DNA from: Enterobacter vonholyi
GTDB lineage: Bacteria > Pseudomonadota > Gammaproteobacteria > Enterobacterales > Enterobacteriaceae
DNA length: 64,000 bases
Reading direction: 5' to 3'
Assembly: GCF_008364555.1 (NCBI RefSeq)
Contig: NZ_VTUC01000011.1
Span: 1 to 64,000 of the forward strand
Below the pieces are notes generated by a model. The model did not search any database and was not told the DNA's origin. It saw only the letters and a program-made list of their open reading frames with translations. Position numbers and translations under genes: made by a program. This document shows positions 36,796 through 46,830 of the stretch, piece by piece. How positions within the stretch are numbered: the first letter of the stretch is position 1; each line of letters opens with the position of its first letter.

Positions 36796-38919
36796 ATGCA
36801 AGATTCCGTTTTACGACTTGAAAGCAACACGGTAGACGTGGTGATCAAAACGTACCCGTTCGCCGAAATTCTCTACTGGGGGCCGCACCTTCAGCACTTT
36901 TCGCCACAGGATGTTGCTATGCTCGCGCGCCCTGTTGCTAACGGCAGGCTTGACGTCGACTCCCCGGTCACGCTGATGGCCGAGCTGGGGCACGGTCTGT
37001 TTGGTGCTCCCGGCATTGAGGGGCATCGGCAGGGGCTGGACGGTTCACCCATGTTCACCACCACAGACGTACAGCAGTCAGGACAAACCCTGACGGTGAC
37101 GGCGGAAGATGAACATGCGGGCCTGCGTCTGACCAGTGAACTGGCGCTGGATGCCAGCGGTGTGCTGGTGGTTCGTCACGGTTTAACGAACCTGAAAGCG
37201 ATCCCCTGGCAGGTGGACCGTTTCGCCGTCACGCTGCCGGTGGCCGAACGCGCGCAGGAGGTGATGGCCTTCCACGGACGCTGGATCAGGGAATTTCAGC
37301 CGCACCGCGTAAAGCTTGAACACGACAGCTTCGTGATTGAAAACCGTCGGGGTAAAACCTCCCACGAGCACTTCCCGGCGCTGATTGCCGGGACGCCGTC
37401 GTTCAGCGAAATGCACGGCGACGTCTGGGGCGTGCATCTGGGCTGGAGCGGCAACCACCGCCTGCGTGCGGAAGCCAAAACCGACGGCCGCCGCTATCTG
37501 CAGGCTGAAGCCCTCTACCTGCCGGGCGAAATGGCGGTTGAGGAGGGCGATACGCTCTGGACGCCGCGCCTGTATGCCAGCTATTCCACGCATGGCCTGA
37601 ACGGCATGAGCCAGCCGTTTCATCGCTACCTGCGCAACAACGTTATCCGCTTCCCGGAAAACAAACCGCGCCCGGTGCACCTCAATACCTGGGAAGGGAT
37701 CTACTTCAACCACGATCCGGACTACATCATGCGCATGGCCGACGAGGCTGCCGCCCTGGGCGTGGAGCGCTTCATCATTGACGACGGCTGGTTCAAAGGC
37801 CGTAATGACGACCATGCCGCGCTGGGCGACTGGTATCTGGATGAGAAAAAATACCCGAACGGCCTGACGCCGGTGATCGACCACGTCAAACGGCTCGGTA
37901 TGGAGTTTGGCATCTGGGTTGAGCCGGAGATGATCAACCCGGATTCCGATCTGTACCGCGCGCACCCTGACTGGATGCTGGCACTGCCGGGCTACAAACA
38001 ACACACCGGGCGGCACCAGCTGGTGCTCAATCTGAGTATCCCGGAAGCATTTGATTATCTTGTGGAACGCATGAGCTGGCTTCTGGGTGAACATGAAGTC
38101 GACTACGTGAAGTGGGACATGAACCGTGAGCTGGTACAGCCGGGTCACGACGGGAAGGCCGCCGCTGACGCGCAAACCCGCCAGTTTTATCGCCTGCTGG
38201 ACGTGCTGGGTGAACGTTTTCCGCACATCGAATTTGAATCCTGCTCATCCGGCGGGGGGCGCATTGATTATGAGGTGCTGACGCGCTGCCACCGATTCTG
38301 GGCTTCGGACAACAACGATGCGCTGGAGCGCAACACCATCCAGCGCGGCATGAGCTATTTCTTTCCGCCTGAGGTGATGGGGGCGCATATCGGTCATCAT
38401 AAATGTCACGCCACCTTCCGCCAGCACAGCATTGAATTTCGCGGTCTAACGGCGCTGTTTGGCCATATGGGGCTGGAACTTGATCCCCTCACCGTCGATG
38501 AGAAGGAGCGCGAAGGCTATCGCCGTTACGCCGCGCTGTACAGGCAGTGGCGCGAGGTTATTCATCAGGGCACACAATGGCGCGTGGATATGCCGGATGC
38601 CAGTACGCTGGCACAGGGTATTGTGAGCGAAGATAAAACGCAGGGGCTGTTTATCGTCAGCCAGCTCGCCATGCCGGACTACACGTTGATGATGCCGCTG
38701 CGCATGCCGGGGCTTGAGCCCAGCGCGCAGTATCGTATTTCGCTGCTCGATCACCCTGATATTCACATTACCGGTGAAGGAGGCCATACCATGCGCAAGC
38801 TGCCGGCATGGATGGAAACACCGCAAACGGCGAGCGGCGAGTGGCTGATGCAGGCGGGCATTGCGCTGCCGATTCTGGATCCGGAAACCGCCGTTCTGAT
38901 TGGCGTTGAACGCGTGTAA
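36796..38919 (+). CDS. Alpha-galactosidase, glycoside hydrolase family 36
   Basis: A cytosolic GH36 enzyme of 707 residues that would release galactose from raffinose, melibiose and related sugars; RafA is similar in length. I use the ATG at 36796, after CAGGAG, and discard the upstream ATG that lies inside the operators. The nucleophile is Asp441 in YVKWDMNR and the acid/base Asp505 in FWASDNND. The SCSSGGGR substrate loop and the N-terminal beta-sandwich are present. It is followed by its transporter. No invertase gene is seen, so full raffinose use would need another enzyme. Confidence 0.93.
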   Translation: MQDSVLRLESNTVDVVIKTYPFAEILYWGPHLQHFSPQDVAMLARPVANGRLDVDSPVTLMAELGHGLFGAPGIEGHRQGLDGSPMFTTTDVQQSGQTLTVTAEDEHAGLRLTSELALDASGVLVVRHGLTNLKAIPWQVDRFAVTLPVAERAQEVMAFHGRWIREFQPHRVKLEHDSFVIENRRGKTSHEHFPALIAGTPSFSEMHGDVWGVHLGWSGNHRLRAEAKTDGRRYLQAEALYLPGEMAVEEGDTLWTPRLYASYSTHGLNGMSQPFHRYLRNNVIRFPENKPRPVHLNTWEGIYFNHDPDYIMRMADEAAALGVERFIIDDGWFKGRNDDHAALGDWYLDEKKYPNGLTPVIDHVKRLGMEFGIWVEPEMINPDSDLYRAHPDWMLALPGYKQHTGRHQLVLNLSIPEAFDYLVERMSWLLGEHEVDYVKWDMNRELVQPGHDGKAAADAQTRQFYRLLDVLGERFPHIEFESCSSGGGRIDYEVLTRCHRFWASDNNDALERNTIQRGMSYFFPPEVMGAHIGHHKCHATFRQHSIEFRGLTALFGHMGLELDPLTVDEKEREGYRRYAALYRQWREVIHQGTQWRVDMPDASTLAQGIVSEDKTQGLFIVSQLAMPDYTLMMPLRMPGLEPSAQYRISLLDHPDIHITGEGGHTMRKLPAWMETPQTASGEWLMQAGIALPILDPETAVLIGVERV

Positions 38920-38926
38920 AGGTGAC

Positions 38927-38944
38927 GGGCCGGACAGCCGGCCC
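38927..38944 (+). promoter_or_regulatory. GC hairpin between alpha-galactosidase and symporter genes
   Basis: GGGCCGG-ACAG-CCGGCCC forms a perfect 7-base-pair stem with no T run after it. It may lower or stabilise expression of the downstream gene rather than stop transcription. Confidence 0.55.
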
Positions 38945-38963
38945 TCCGTTGAGGATAAAAATA

Positions 38964-40229
38964 ATGAACACAACAACCTGTACCCACAAAGACAACCCTA
39001 ACTTCTGGATCTTCGGGCTGTTCTTCTTTCTCTACTTCTTCATCATGGCCACCTGCTTTCCGTTCCTGCCGATCTGGCTGTCGGATATCATCGGCCTGAA
39101 CAAAACCCATACCGGCATCGTCTTTTCCTGCATCTCACTCTCGGCCATTGCCTTCCAGCCGGTGCTTGGGGTGATCTCGGATAAACTGGGTCTAAAAAAA
39201 CACCTGCTGTGGATCATCTCCGTGCTGCTGTTCCTGTTTGCCCCTTTCTTCCTCTACGTCTTTGCGCCGTTACTGAAAGCTAACATCTGGCTGGGCGCGC
39301 TGAGCGGCGGCATGTATATCGGCTTTGTCTTTTCGGCGGGCTCAGGGGCCATTGAGGCGTACATTGAACGCGTGAGCCGTAACAGTTTCTTTGAGTACGG
39401 TAAGGCGCGCATGTTTGGCTGCCTCGGCTGGGGGCTGTGCGCCTCCACGGGCGGGATCCTGTTCGGCATCGATCCGTCGTATGTTTTCTGGATGGGTTCG
39501 GCGGCGGCGCTGCTGTTGATGCTGCTGCTGGTGGTCGCGAAGCCAAAACCTAACCAGACGGCGCAGGTGATGAATGCGCTGGGTGCCAACCAGCCGCAGA
39601 TCACCGCGAAAACGGTCTTTAGCCTGTTCCGTCAGCGCAGGATGTGGATGTTTATTCTGTACGTGATTGGCGTGGCCTGCGTCTATGACGTCTTTGACCA
39701 GCAGTTTGCTACCTTCTTCAAAACGTTCTTCGCCACGCCGCAGGAGGGCACTCGCGCCTTTGGTTTTGCGACCACTGCCGGGGAAATCTGCAACGCGATC
39801 ATCATGTTTTGTTCACCGTGGATCATTAACCGCATCGGCGCGAAAAACACGCTGCTCATCGCCGGGGTGATTATGGCGACGCGCATTATCGGCTCGTCGT
39901 TTGCCACCACCGCCGTAGAAGTGATTGCCCTGAAGATGCTGCACGCGCTGGAGGTGCCGTTCCTGCTGGTGGGGGCCTTCAAGTACATCACCGGGGTGTT
40001 TGATACGCGTCTTTCGGCGACTATCTACCTGATAGGCTTCCAGTTTGCCAAACAGTCGGCAGCGATCTTCCTCTCCGCGTTTGCCGGAAATATGTATGAC
40101 CGGATCGGTTTCCAGGAGACATACCTGATGCTGGGCTGTTTCGTGCTGGCGATTACGGTGGTGTCGGCGTTTACGCTCAGCAGCAGGGAGGAGATTGCGG
40201 CAGGCAATAAGGCGCTGGAAGTCCATTAA
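38964..40229 (+). CDS. LacY/RafB-type oligosaccharide:H+ symporter
   Basis: A major-facilitator protein of 421 residues with 12 predicted membrane helices (LacY 417). The LacY sugar-binding pair is conserved as Glu131 (AIEAYIE) and Arg149 (GKARMFGC), matching LacY Glu126 and Arg144. The GVISDKLGLKKH loop after helix 2 fits the MFS signature. Placement after the GH36 gene points to melibiose or raffinose uptake. The ATG at 38964 follows a GAGGAT site. Confidence 0.9.
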   Translation: MNTTTCTHKDNPNFWIFGLFFFLYFFIMATCFPFLPIWLSDIIGLNKTHTGIVFSCISLSAIAFQPVLGVISDKLGLKKHLLWIISVLLFLFAPFFLYVFAPLLKANIWLGALSGGMYIGFVFSAGSGAIEAYIERVSRNSFFEYGKARMFGCLGWGLCASTGGILFGIDPSYVFWMGSAAALLLMLLLVVAKPKPNQTAQVMNALGANQPQITAKTVFSLFRQRRMWMFILYVIGVACVYDVFDQQFATFFKTFFATPQEGTRAFGFATTAGEICNAIIMFCSPWIINRIGAKNTLLIAGVIMATRIIGSSFATTAVEVIALKMLHALEVPFLLVGAFKYITGVFDTRLSATIYLIGFQFAKQSAAIFLSAFAGNMYDRIGFQETYLMLGCFVLAITVVSAFTLSSREEIAAGNKALEVH

Positions 40230-40297
40230 CGCTCTGAACCCACTCACTATTCCGGCGTTGGTCAAAAAATGAATAACCTTATAAAAACTACGGCATT

Positions 40298-40318
40298 GAT
40301 AATCATTTTCAATATCAT
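40298..40318. promoter_or_regulatory. Fur box upstream of sodA
   Basis: GATAATCATTTTCAATATCAT matches the 19-base Fur consensus at most positions and lies about 75 bases before the sodA ATG, as in E. coli where Fur represses sodA. Confidence 0.75.
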
Positions 40319-40391
40319 TTAATTAACTATAATGAACCAACTGCTTACGCGGCATTAACAGCTGTGCCGCCCGACAATAATGGAGAGGATT

Positions 40392-41012
40392 ATGAGTTAT
40401 ACACTGCCATCCCTGCCGTATGCCTACGACGCACTGGAACCGCATTTCGACAAGCAGACGATGGAAATCCATCACACTAAACATCACCAGACCTACGTGA
40501 ACAACGCGAACGCCGCGCTGGAAAGCCTGCCAGAGTTCGCTAACCTGCCTGTTGAAGAGCTGATCACCAAGCTGGACCAGCTGCCAGCGGACAAGAAAAC
40601 CGTGCTGCGTAACAACGCGGGCGGCCACGCAAACCACAGCCTGTTCTGGAAAGGCCTGAAAACCGGTACCACCCTGCAGGGCGACCTGAAAGCGGCTATC
40701 GAGCGCGACTTCGGTTCCGTTGACAACTTCAAAGCGGAGTTCGAGAAAGCCGCTGCAACCCGTTTCGGCTCCGGCTGGGCGTGGCTGGTACTGAAAGGTG
40801 ACAAACTGGCGGTTGTTTCTACTGCTAACCAGGACTCCCCGCTGATGGGTGAAGCGATCTCTGGCGCATCCGGCTTCCCAATCCTGGGTCTGGACGTGTG
40901 GGAACACGCTTACTACCTGAAATTCCAGAACCGTCGCCCGGATTACATCAAAGCCTTCTGGGACGTGGTTAACTGGGACGAAGCAGCAGCACGTTTCGCC
41001 GCTAAAAAATAA
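40392..41012 (+). CDS. sodA: Manganese superoxide dismutase
   Basis: SodA removes superoxide in the cytoplasm using Mn. The ATG at 40392, with a GAGAGG site, gives [20 protein letters not shown] and 206 residues, as in E. coli. The metal ligands are the His in EPHFD, the His of HANHSLFW, and Asp and His in DVWEHAYY. The GGHANH context (Gly77) indicates Mn rather than Fe. A terminator follows. Confidence 0.98.
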   Translation: MSYTLPSLPYAYDALEPHFDKQTMEIHHTKHHQTYVNNANAALESLPEFANLPVEELITKLDQLPADKKTVLRNNAGGHANHSLFWKGLKTGTTLQGDLKAAIERDFGSVDNFKAEFEKAAATRFGSGWAWLVLKGDKLAVVSTANQDSPLMGEAISGASGFPILGLDVWEHAYYLKFQNRRPDYIKAFWDVVNWDEAAARFAAKK

Positions 41013-41034
41013 GGTTGCATTGACGCCTGTGAGA

Positions 41035-41060
41035 AGCGAGTCTGATGGCTCGCTTTTTTT
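41035..41060 (+). terminator. sodA terminator
   Basis: AGCGAG and CTCGCT pair around TCTGATGG and are followed by a run of T. It lies 23 bases after the sodA stop codon. Confidence 0.88.
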
Positions 41061-41083
41061 GTATCTGCGTAATGGAGGCAGCG

Positions 41084-41758
41084 ATGCATTATCCGGTGAA
41101 TGTATTTACAGGCAAGGTAAGGGAGTACGACGGCAGCCGCCCGAGCGCCATCGCCAAAATTCAGGTCGACGGTGAGCTGACGTTAACCGACCTCGGGCTT
41201 GCGGGTGACGAGCAGGCAGAAAAGAAAATCCACGGCGGGCTCGAGCGCGCGCTGTGCCACTATCCGCGCGAACACTATCAGTACTGGAAAAACGAGTTCC
41301 CCGAACAGGCGGATCTCTTCGTTGCCCCCGCGTTTGGCGAGAATCTCTCCACTGAAGGGCTCACCGAAAAGAACGTGTTTATTGGTGATATCTACCGCTG
41401 GGGCGATGCCCTGATCCAGGTGACGCAGCCGCGCTCGCCGTGCTTCAAGCTCAACTTCCATTTCGGTATTCATGACATGTCGGCTCAGATGCAAAGCGTG
41501 GGTAAAACCGGCTGGCTGTACCGGGTGGTGCTGGCAGGGCAGGTCTCAGCAGATGCGCAGCTCGAGCTGGTATCACGCCTGAGTGAGGTGTCTGTTTACG
41601 ACGCCTGCGCCATTGCCTGGCATATGCCGTTTGATGACGAGCAGTATCATCGCCTGCTGTCGGCGGCGGGGCTATCGACCAGCTGGACAAGAACGATGCA
41701 GAAGCGACGTTTAAGCAGCAGAATCGAAGATAACTCCCGGAGATTGTGGGGTAAGTAG
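41084..41758 (+). CDS. yiiM: YiiM, MOSC-domain 6-hydroxylaminopurine reductase
   Basis: YiiM is a molybdenum-cofactor MOSC-domain protein that reduces N-hydroxylated bases such as 6-hydroxylaminopurine. The ATG at 41084, with a TGGAGG site, gives 224 residues, as in E. coli. The MOSC domain covers about 15-165 with the cofactor cysteine in QPRSPCFKL. The kdgT gene found next to sodA in K-12 is absent. Confidence 0.94.
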   Translation: MHYPVNVFTGKVREYDGSRPSAIAKIQVDGELTLTDLGLAGDEQAEKKIHGGLERALCHYPREHYQYWKNEFPEQADLFVAPAFGENLSTEGLTEKNVFIGDIYRWGDALIQVTQPRSPCFKLNFHFGIHDMSAQMQSVGKTGWLYRVVLAGQVSADAQLELVSRLSEVSVYDACAIAWHMPFDDEQYHRLLSAAGLSTSWTRTMQKRRLSSRIEDNSRRLWGK

Positions 41759-41773
41759 TGTCCTTCATCCCGG

Positions 41774-41810
41774 CCCTCTCCCCTTCGGGGAGAGGGTTAG
41801 GGTGAGGGGG
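41774..41810. repeat. Palindromic CCCTCTCC intergenic repeat, copy 1
   Basis: CCCTCTCCCC-TTC-GGGGAGAGGG followed by TTAGGGTGAGGG lies between yiiM and the convergent cpxA and could act as a bidirectional hairpin. Related copies are at 46797 and 54185. Confidence 0.8.
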
Positions 41811-43184
41811 TTACGAACGCTTGTACAATGGTAGCCACAGCGTTAACCGTAGCCCACCCAGCGGGCTGTCGTCGGCTTTGACCCAGCCGCGGTGCTGTTG
41901 CATGGCGGTTTCCACAATCGCCAGACCCAGCCCCGTGCCGCCGGATTCCCGGTCGCGCGCCTCATCGGTACGATAGAACGGACGGAAAATCTGCTCGCGA
42001 TCTTCCGGGCTGACGCCAGGACCGTCGTCGTCGACAATGACGGTGATCCCGTCTTTATCCACCGAGAACGCCACCTCAATCTTCGTATGCGAGTAGCGCA
42101 GGGCGTTACGCACGATATTCTCCAGCGCGCTTTCCAGCGCGTTGGGGTTACCGTAGAGCGGCCACGGGCCCGGCGGGAAGTTGACGGTGAAGGATTTACC
42201 CATCTGCTCTGCTTCGAATGCCGCGTTGTCCAGCACCTCGTGCCAGAGGTGATTCGCTTTCACCGTTTCGCTAACCAGCGCGTTTTTCTGCTGATTGCGG
42301 GACATGACCAGCAGATCGTTGATCATGCTGTCCAGGCGGTGAGCTTCGGTTTCGATACGTTCCAGCTCTTTGCTTTCCCCGCTGCGGCGGCGCAGCAGCG
42401 CGGTGCCAAGCTGTAAGCGCGTTAGCGGGGTGCGCAGCTCGTGCGAGATATCCGACAGCAGGCGCTGCTGTGCGGTCATCATGCGATCGAGAGCGCTCAC
42501 CATCTGGTTAAAACTGGTCCCGGCGGCAAGGAACTCCTGCGGTCCGGCTTCCAGTTCAGGGTGTTGTCGCAGGTTACCCTGTGCCACCTCATCGGCGGCA
42601 TTCTTCAGCTTACGCGCCGGTTTTGCCAGGCTCCACGCCAGCCATAACAGCAGCGGCGAGCTGACCAGCATAGTAACAATCAGCAGCAGGAGAGGGCGGT
42701 CAAACAGCAGGTTGATGAAGTCGGACTGGGAGCTGCTCGCGGGGCGAATCAGGTAGAGCTGATAATTATCCTCTCCGTCCCTGACGGAGAAAGGCCCCAC
42801 CATCTCTACGCGGCCATATTTCTTCTTCTGGGGATGATCGGCGTTATCCGCCTGGCCAATGAAGTTGCGGATAATCTGCATTTCATTACGATCGGCACCA
42901 ATGACGCGGCCTTCGCTGGTCACCAGCAGCAGGCGTTGTCCGGGCGGGGCCCACTTGTCGATAGCGCGAAACAGCCTGCGCCACCACATTAAATCGTTCG
43001 GCGGATCGTTTGCCAGCTCGGCTTCAACATGTTGCTCGATCATCACGCCCTGACGTTGCTCGCTGTCGAGAAGCTCCGTCATCTGGCGTGAGTCGAGTTT
43101 TGGCAACATCAGTACGAGCATTAAAACCAGTGCCAGCGTCAGCCAGAAGATGGCGAAGATGCGGGCGGTTAAGCTTCCTATCAT
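41811..43184 (-). CDS. cpxA: CpxA, envelope stress sensor kinase
   Basis: CpxA senses misfolded envelope proteins and phosphorylates CpxR; CpxP in the periplasm dampens it. It has 457 residues, the E. coli length. Membrane segments lie at about 7-29 and 164-187 around a periplasmic sensor domain, then a HAMP linker, the H box SHELRTPLTRL with His248, and ATP-binding boxes NIVRNALRYS, DDDGPGV and GGTGLGL. It overlaps cpxR by 4 bases. Confidence 0.98.
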   Translation of the reverse strand: MIGSLTARIFAIFWLTLALVLMLVLMLPKLDSRQMTELLDSEQRQGVMIEQHVEAELANDPPNDLMWWRRLFRAIDKWAPPGQRLLLVTSEGRVIGADRNEMQIIRNFIGQADNADHPQKKKYGRVEMVGPFSVRDGEDNYQLYLIRPASSSQSDFINLLFDRPLLLLIVTMLVSSPLLLWLAWSLAKPARKLKNAADEVAQGNLRQHPELEAGPQEFLAAGTSFNQMVSALDRMMTAQQRLLSDISHELRTPLTRLQLGTALLRRRSGESKELERIETEAHRLDSMINDLLVMSRNQQKNALVSETVKANHLWHEVLDNAAFEAEQMGKSFTVNFPPGPWPLYGNPNALESALENIVRNALRYSHTKIEVAFSVDKDGITVIVDDDGPGVSPEDREQIFRPFYRTDEARDRESGGTGLGLAIVETAMQQHRGWVKADDSPLGGLRLTLWLPLYKRS

Positions 43185-43879
43185 GAAGCGGAAACCATCA
43201 GATAACCGCGACCACGCAGGGTTTTAAACCATGGGTGACCGTCTTTACGCTCAGGCAGCTTACGGCGCAGGTTAGAGATGTGCATGTCGATAGCGCGGTC
43301 AAACGGGGTGAGGCGTTTGCCCAGCACTTCCTGGCTTAGATGTTCACGCGAAACCACCTGGCCGAGGTGCTGCGCCAGCAGATATAGCAGGGTGAACTCC
43401 GTGCCGGTTAGTTCCAGCGTCTGGCCATCAAAGCTCGCTTCCTGACGGCCCGGGTTGAGGCTCAGGGAGTCGACTTCTAGAGTAGGTGAGCTGTTGTCGG
43501 TATTTTGCTGCTGTTCGCTCCAGTGGGAACGACGCAGGATAGCGCGAATACGGGCAACCAGTTCACGGTCATTAAACGGCTTTGGTAAATAGTCATCCGC
43601 GCCTAGCTCAAGGCCGAGTACGCGATCAAGTTCACTGCCGCGCGCGGTCAGCATGATTACGGGAGTCTGGTGTGTCTGGCGAAGTTCTTTCAACGTATCA
43701 ATACCGTTTTTCTTCGGCATCATCACGTCGAGCAAAAGTAAATCGATGCTGTCGTCAAGGAGACTCAGCGCCTGCTCGCCATCATGGGCAACCAGGACGT
43801 TGAAACCTTCCATGTCGAGCAACTCCTTTAAAAGGGATGTGAGCTCTCGGTCATCATCAACTAACAGGATTTTATTCAT
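43181..43879 (-). CDS. cpxR: CpxR, envelope stress response regulator
   Basis: An OmpR-family regulator of 232 residues with the receiver phospho-acceptor Asp51 (LLLLDVMMP) and a C-terminal winged helix. It activates cpxP, dsbA and other folding factors in E. coli. A CpxR box lies 55 bases upstream of its start. Confidence 0.98.
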   Translation of the reverse strand: MNKILLVDDDRELTSLLKELLDMEGFNVLVAHDGEQALSLLDDSIDLLLLDVMMPKKNGIDTLKELRQTHQTPVIMLTARGSELDRVLGLELGADDYLPKPFNDRELVARIRAILRRSHWSEQQQNTDNSSPTLEVDSLSLNPGRQEASFDGQTLELTGTEFTLLYLLAQHLGQVVSREHLSQEVLGKRLTPFDRAIDMHISNLRRKLPERKDGHPWFKTLRGRGYLMVSAS

Positions 43880-43934
43880 TGTTTAAATACCTCCGAGGCA
43901 GAAATTACGACATCAAGGCTGTCTAATCCATGAC

Positions 43935-43949
43935 TTTACGTTGTTTTAC
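43935..43949 (-). promoter_or_regulatory. CpxR box between cpxR and cpxP
   Basis: The minus strand reads GTAAAACAACGTAAA, an exact GTAAA-N5-GTAAA CpxR site, in the divergent cpxR-cpxP promoter region. Confidence 0.88.
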
Positions 43950-44030
43950 ACCCCCTGACGCATGTTTGCAGCCTGAATCGTAGACTGTCTCTCGTTGAAT
44001 CGCGACACGAAAGATTTTTGGGAGCAAGTG

Positions 44031-44537
44031 ATGCGCAAAGTTACCGCTGCCGTCATGGCCTCAACGCTGGCGTTCAGTGCGTTTAGCCAGGCTGCTGAAG
44101 CTATCATCAGCGATAACAGTCCCTTACAAGAGGGCGCAACGCAGAACAGCAGCCAAAGCCATATGTTTGACGGCATAAGTTTAACCGAACATCAGCGTCA
44201 ACAGATGCGAGATCTGATGCAGAGGGCAAGACACGACCAGCCCCCTGTTAATGTTAGCGAAATGGAGACAATGCATCGCCTTGTCACCGCAGAAAATTTT
44301 GACGAAAGCGCTGTACGCGCTCAGGCCGAAAAAATGGCACAGGAACAGGTTGCCCGCCAGGTAGAGATGGCAAAGGTCCGCAACCAGATGTTCCATCTGC
44401 TAACGCCCGAGCAGCAAGCGGTTTTGAACACCAGACATCAGCAGCGTATGGATCAGCTGCGAGAGGTTGCACGGATGCAGCGAAGCTCAGAAACGACGTT
44501 TTTCAGTAGCAATAGCAGTACCCGTAGTAACCAGTAA
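44031..44537 (+). CDS. cpxP: CpxP, periplasmic Cpx inhibitor and adaptor
   Basis: CpxP binds CpxA and misfolded proteins in the periplasm. The ATG at 44031, with a GGAG site, gives 168 residues, with a signal peptide ending near residue 22 (SQA-AEA). Two LTxxQ motifs, LTEHQRQQM and LTPEQQAVL, are characteristic. The start in the same frame 12 codons earlier would spoil the signal peptide. The region just after the signal peptide is less conserved than the rest. The 3' UTR carries CpxQ. Confidence 0.95.
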   Translation: MRKVTAAVMASTLAFSAFSQAAEAIISDNSPLQEGATQNSSQSHMFDGISLTEHQRQQMRDLMQRARHDQPPVNVSEMETMHRLVTAENFDESAVRAQAEKMAQEQVARQVEMAKVRNQMFHLLTPEQQAVLNTRHQQRMDQLREVARMQRSSETTFFSSNSSTRSNQ

Positions 44538-44543
44538 ACCCTG

Positions 44544-44602
44544 TTTTCCTTGCCATAGACACCATCCCTGTCTTCCCCCACATGATGTGGGGGTTTTTTT
44601 TT
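44544..44602 (+). ncRNA. cpxQ: CpxQ sRNA from the cpxP 3' UTR
   Basis: Starting TTTTCCTTGCCATAGACACC, the 59 bases after cpxP match E. coli and Salmonella CpxQ, including the terminator CCCCCACA-TGA-TGTGGGGG with a T tract. CpxQ is released by RNase E, binds Hfq and represses envelope mRNAs. Confidence 0.9.
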
Positions 44603-44690
44603 GCCCCGCATCTCGTCTGTTAACCGTTTATTCATCCTTTGACTCCCCATGCTTCCGTTATACTAGCGGCATAACATGACAGGAGCGTTT

Positions 44691-45584
44691 ATGAATCAAT
44701 CCTATGGAAGACTGGTCAGCCGGGCCGCCATTGCGGCGACCGTCATGGCCTCCAGCCTGTTACTGATTAAAATCTTTGCGTGGTGGTATACCGGCTCGGT
44801 CAGTATTCTGGCGGCGCTGGTGGACTCGCTGATGGATATTGCCGCCTCGTTGACCAACCTGCTGGTGGTGCGTTACTCGCTGCAGCCAGCGGACGAAGAG
44901 CACACGTTTGGGCACGGCAAAGCGGAGTCGCTGGCCGCGCTGGCGCAAAGTATGTTCATTTCCGGCTCTGCGCTGTTCCTGTTTTTAACCGGCATTCAGC
45001 ATCTCGTTTCGCCAACACCGATGAACGATCCCGGCGTGGGCGTCGTTGTGACGATAGTCGCGCTTATATGCACCCTTGTTCTGGTAACGTTCCAGCGCTG
45101 GGTTGTTCGCAAAACGCAAAGCCAGGCTGTACGGGCGGATATGCTTCATTATCAATCTGATGTTATGATGAATGGGGCTATTCTTATTGCGCTCGGTCTG
45201 GCCTGGTATGGCTGGCATCGCGCCGATGCGTTGTTTGCGTTAGGGATTGGTATCTATATTTTATATAGCGCCCTGCGGATGGGGTATGAAGCGGTGCAAT
45301 CACTGCTTGACCGCGCCCTACCGGACTCAGAACGTAATGAAATTTTTTCTATCGTGACCTCCTGGCCCGGCGTCAGCGGTGCACACGATCTTCGAACGCG
45401 GCAGTCAGGGCCGACCCGCTTTATACAGATTCATATTGAAATGGAAGACAACCTGCCACTGGTACAGGCTCACGTTATTGCTGAGCAGGTCGAGCAGGCG
45501 ATTTTGCAGCGTTTTCCTGGTTCAGACGTCATCATTCACCAGGATCCCTGCTCGGTTGTACCCGGTCATGTTGGGCTTTCGTAA
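44691..45584 (+). CDS. fieF: FieF/YiiP, cation diffusion facilitator
   Basis: A 297-residue CDF-family antiporter that exports Zn(II) and Fe(II) in exchange for protons. Six membrane helices are visible in the first 205 residues, with metal-site motifs DSLMD and HYQSD, and a cytosolic ferredoxin-like domain at the C-terminus. The ATG at 44691 follows AGGAGCG. Confidence 0.96.
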   Translation: MNQSYGRLVSRAAIAATVMASSLLLIKIFAWWYTGSVSILAALVDSLMDIAASLTNLLVVRYSLQPADEEHTFGHGKAESLAALAQSMFISGSALFLFLTGIQHLVSPTPMNDPGVGVVVTIVALICTLVLVTFQRWVVRKTQSQAVRADMLHYQSDVMMNGAILIALGLAWYGWHRADALFALGIGIYILYSALRMGYEAVQSLLDRALPDSERNEIFSIVTSWPGVSGAHDLRTRQSGPTRFIQIHIEMEDNLPLVQAHVIAEQVEQAILQRFPGSDVIIHQDPCSVVPGHVGLS

Positions 45585-45758
45585 TTCGTTGTAAAAAAGT
45601 GAGCCAGGCCAGCATTTTGTGTATAAATTACCGCCGTTTGGTCTGACCTGAATCAATTCAGCTGGAAGGGATTGATATACTATTTGCAGTATTCGTTGGT
45701 CGATAAGTTTCTTCCGGCAACAGATTTCAATTTTGCATTCCTAAGTTCAGAGGTAGTC

Positions 45759-46721
45759 ATGATTAAGAAAATCGGTGTGTTGACAAGCGGCGGTGATGCG
45801 CCGGGCATGAACGCGGCAATTCGTGGTGTTGTCCGTGCAGCGCTGACGGAAGGCCTGGAAGTTTTTGGCGTTTATGACGGTTATCTGGGCCTGTATGAAG
45901 ATCGTATGGTTCAGCTCGACCGCTACAGCGTGTCTGACATGATCAACCGTGGCGGTACTTTCCTCGGTTCTGCGCGCTTCCCGGAATTCCGCGACGAACA
46001 CGTTCGTGAAGTGGCTATCGAAAACATGAAGAAACGTGGTCTGGACGCCCTGGTGGTTATCGGTGGTGACGGTTCCTACATGGGTGCAAAACGTCTGACC
46101 GAAATGGGTTTCCCGTGCATCGGTCTGCCTGGCACCATCGACAACGACATCAAAGGCACTGACTACACTATCGGCTTCTTTACTGCACTCGGTACCGTTG
46201 TTGAAGCGATTGACCGCCTGCGTGACACCTCGTCTTCTCACCAGCGTATCTCTATCGTTGAAGTGATGGGTCGTTACTGTGGCGACCTGACGCTGGCGGC
46301 TGCCATTGCGGGCGGTTGCGAATTTATCGTCGTGCCAGAAGTCGAATTTAGCCGTGAAGATCTGGTGGCTGAAATCAAAGCGGGCATCGCGAAGGGTAAA
46401 AAACACGCGATCGTCGCTATCACCGAGCACATCTGTGACGTTGACGAGCTGGCGAAGTACATCGAAGCCGAAACCAAACGCGAAACCCGCGCGACCGTAC
46501 TGGGTCACATCCAGCGTGGCGGTTCCCCAGGCCCTTACGACCGTATTCTGGCGTCCCGTATGGGCGCGTACGCGATCGATCTGCTGCTGCAGGGCCACGG
46601 CGGCCGCTGCGTCGGTATTCAGAACGAAAAACTGGTTCACCACGACATCATCGACGCGATTGAAAACATGAAGCGTCCGTTCAAAGGCGACTGGCTGGAC
46701 TGCGCGAAAAAACTGTACTGA
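45759..46721 (+). CDS. pfkA: 6-phosphofructokinase I
   Basis: PfkA phosphorylates fructose 6-phosphate, the committed step of glycolysis. The ATG at 45759, with an AGAGGT site, gives 320 residues, as in E. coli. [15 protein letters not shown], the ATP-site GGDGSYMGA and the catalytic GTIDNDI are intact. A strong terminator follows. Confidence 0.98.
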   Translation: MIKKIGVLTSGGDAPGMNAAIRGVVRAALTEGLEVFGVYDGYLGLYEDRMVQLDRYSVSDMINRGGTFLGSARFPEFRDEHVREVAIENMKKRGLDALVVIGGDGSYMGAKRLTEMGFPCIGLPGTIDNDIKGTDYTIGFFTALGTVVEAIDRLRDTSSSHQRISIVEVMGRYCGDLTLAAAIAGGCEFIVVPEVEFSREDLVAEIKAGIAKGKKHAIVAITEHICDVDELAKYIEAETKRETRATVLGHIQRGGSPGPYDRILASRMGAYAIDLLLQGHGGRCVGIQNEKLVHHDIIDAIENMKRPFKGDWLDCAKKLY

Positions 46722-46756
46722 TCGGCTCTGTTGCCCGGTGGCGGCAAGGTAAATGC

Positions 46757-46790
46757 AAAACGGTAACCCTTGGGTTACCGTTTTTTTTTA
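46757..46790 (+). terminator. pfkA terminator
   Basis: AAAACGGTAACCC and GGGTTACCGTTTT form a stem with a short TT-type loop and end in nine T. Confidence 0.92.
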
Positions 46791-46796
46791 TGTTTG

Positions 46797-46830
46797 CTCC
46801 CTCTCACGTGGGAGAGGGATGGGGTGAGGG
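46797..46830. repeat. Palindromic CCCTCTC intergenic repeat, copy 2
   Basis: CTCCCTCTCACGTGGGAGAG followed by GGATGGGGTGAGGG is a relative of the repeats at 41774 and 54185, between the pfkA terminator and the sbp promoter. Confidence 0.75.

Noticed and set aside
37183-38226. 347-residue open frame antisense to the alpha-galactosidase gene
   Set aside because: Shadow of a GC-rich coding region; the translated sequence shows no domain and the sense gene is full length.
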